Shown piece after piece: positions 53,251-53,693 of a stretch of 53,693 nt of DNA (its first letter is position 1; each line of letters starts with the position of its first letter). The notes beneath the pieces are model-generated. The model was not told the origin of the DNA. It saw only the letters and a program-made list of their open reading frames with translations, and did no database searches. The position numbers and the translations under genes were made by a program. The stretch comes from Desulfobulbaceae bacterium (GTDB lineage Bacteria; Desulfobacterota; Desulfobulbia; Desulfobulbales; Desulfocapsaceae), in NCBI GenBank assembly GCA_019163335.1, contig JAFLKM010000046.1, positions 1 through 53,693 of the forward strand. The letters run 5' to 3'.

Positions 53251-53693
53251 TTCCATTTCTAAATCAAATATGCTATAACGACCTCACCCAACTGGAGGTG
53301 AGACTATGGCACGAACAGCAAGTGGCAAAGATGTCCTCGAAAAAGCAAAAGATTGTTTGTCAAAAGCAAAAACCGCTGAAGAGTTGAGGCAGGCACAAAC
53401 AGTTGTTCTTCCTTTAGAATATGGTTTTTCTATTGAGCAAACGGCTGCAATAACTGGAATTTCAGTGAGATGGGCGAGCCATCTTCGCATTGAGTTTATT
53501 CGTTCTGATGGCTCGCCCAAGAAGTTGCCTAAAGGTGGTCGCCGTCGTGAAAATTTAACGCCTGCCGAAGAGGCCAATTTTCTTGCTCCTTTTTTAGAAA
53601 AGGCGAAAGAAGGCGGCATATTGATTGTCGGTGAAATCAAAGAAGCTCTGGATATGCGACTTGGGCGCAAGGTTTCACTGGCTTCAGTTTACA
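53251..53693 (+). mobile_element. left end of an IS630-like insertion sequence
   Basis: The left terminus TTCCATTTCTAAATCAAA at 53251 is identical to the ends of the two MITEs and is preceded by TTA, as in MITE copy 2. The transposase gene begins 55 bases in. The right end is outside the window. Confidence 0.85.
53306..53693 (+). CDS. IS630-like transposase, N-terminal part (truncated by window edge)
   Basis: DDE-type transposase of which 129 codons lie in the window. The N-terminal part has helix-turn-helix patterns (YGFSIEQTAAITGISVRWAS near 40-60), a basic GGRRREN linker, and a second winged-helix-like segment (GGILIVGEIKEALDMRLGRKV) ending at LASVY. The ATG has GGAGGTG 5 bases upstream. 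The catalytic DDE residues would lie beyond the window. Assignment to the IS630 family rests on the two-HTH layout and general appearance. It is the best candidate to mobilise the two MITEs. Confidence 0.85.
   Translation, partial: MARTASGKDVLEKAKDCLSKAKTAEELRQAQTVVLPLEYGFSIEQTAAITGISVRWASHLRIEFIRSDGSPKKLPKGGRRRENLTPAEEANFLAPFLEKAKEGGILIVGEIKEALDMRLGRKVSLASVY

Overview
The window looks like a stretch of chromosome from an anaerobic, sulfur-metabolising member of the Desulfobacterota, most likely the Desulfobulbia (inference). The support is an acsE-like methyltransferase next to an ASKHA-type corrinoid activator (Wood-Ljungdahl module), a class II DAHP synthase, a wrecked SulP anion permease, and many signalling proteins alongside oxygen/NO-type functions such as a group III truncated globin. 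No 16S rRNA is present, so the placement is not proven.

Layout. 1-3600: tRNA-Met, groES-groEL and a branched-chain aminotransferase, all on the minus strand with clear terminators. 3900-7200: an AI-2E family membrane protein and an RNase II/R-type exonuclease. 7200-12200 (minus): umuDC-like SOS polymerase pair, a FadL-type outer-membrane channel and an acyl-CoA synthetase. 12500-16100: an exported D,D-carboxypeptidase with a histone-like linker, a small zinc-ribbon protein and a YgiQ radical SAM protein. 16600-19900 (plus): def-fmt-larC-pgpA. 20000-26350 (minus): a DUF4405 membrane protein, a hybrid histidine kinase with its PhnD-like lipoprotein, and class II DAHP synthase. 27000-31830 (plus): an unknown lipoprotein, a DUF47/PhoU-like protein with a Pit permease, a truncated globin and a tandem universal stress protein.

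31900-37100: a decayed SulP gene split by a small mobile element, then (minus) VOC, cupin and pseudo-nuclease genes, followed by acsE and the corrinoid activator. 37300-39560: prmA, then plsY-dnaJ-pilZ on the minus strand. 39700-44030 (minus): an RND efflux pump with its adaptor. 44590-50930 (plus): LysM-M23 peptidase, an unknown protein, a degenerate GGDEF/HD-GYP protein, an HDOD protein and a UbiB-like kinase. 51000-53693: a chemoreceptor, a decayed spacer, and the left end of an insertion sequence that runs off the window.

The most unusual content is in repeats and degenerate enzymes. Two near-identical 121-122 bp elements share an 18-base terminal inverted repeat with the insertion sequence at the right edge, so they look like MITEs moved by its transposase; one sits in the sulP pseudogene and the other directly upstream of ygiQ. 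A second dispersed palindromic repeat family (core AGTGCCTTACAGATTAT) occurs at seven or so intergenic places. Two proteins appear to be pseudoenzymes: a GGDEF/HD-GYP protein lacking both active sites, and an HsdR-N-like protein lacking its nuclease residues. No CRISPR array, prophage or complete restriction system was seen.
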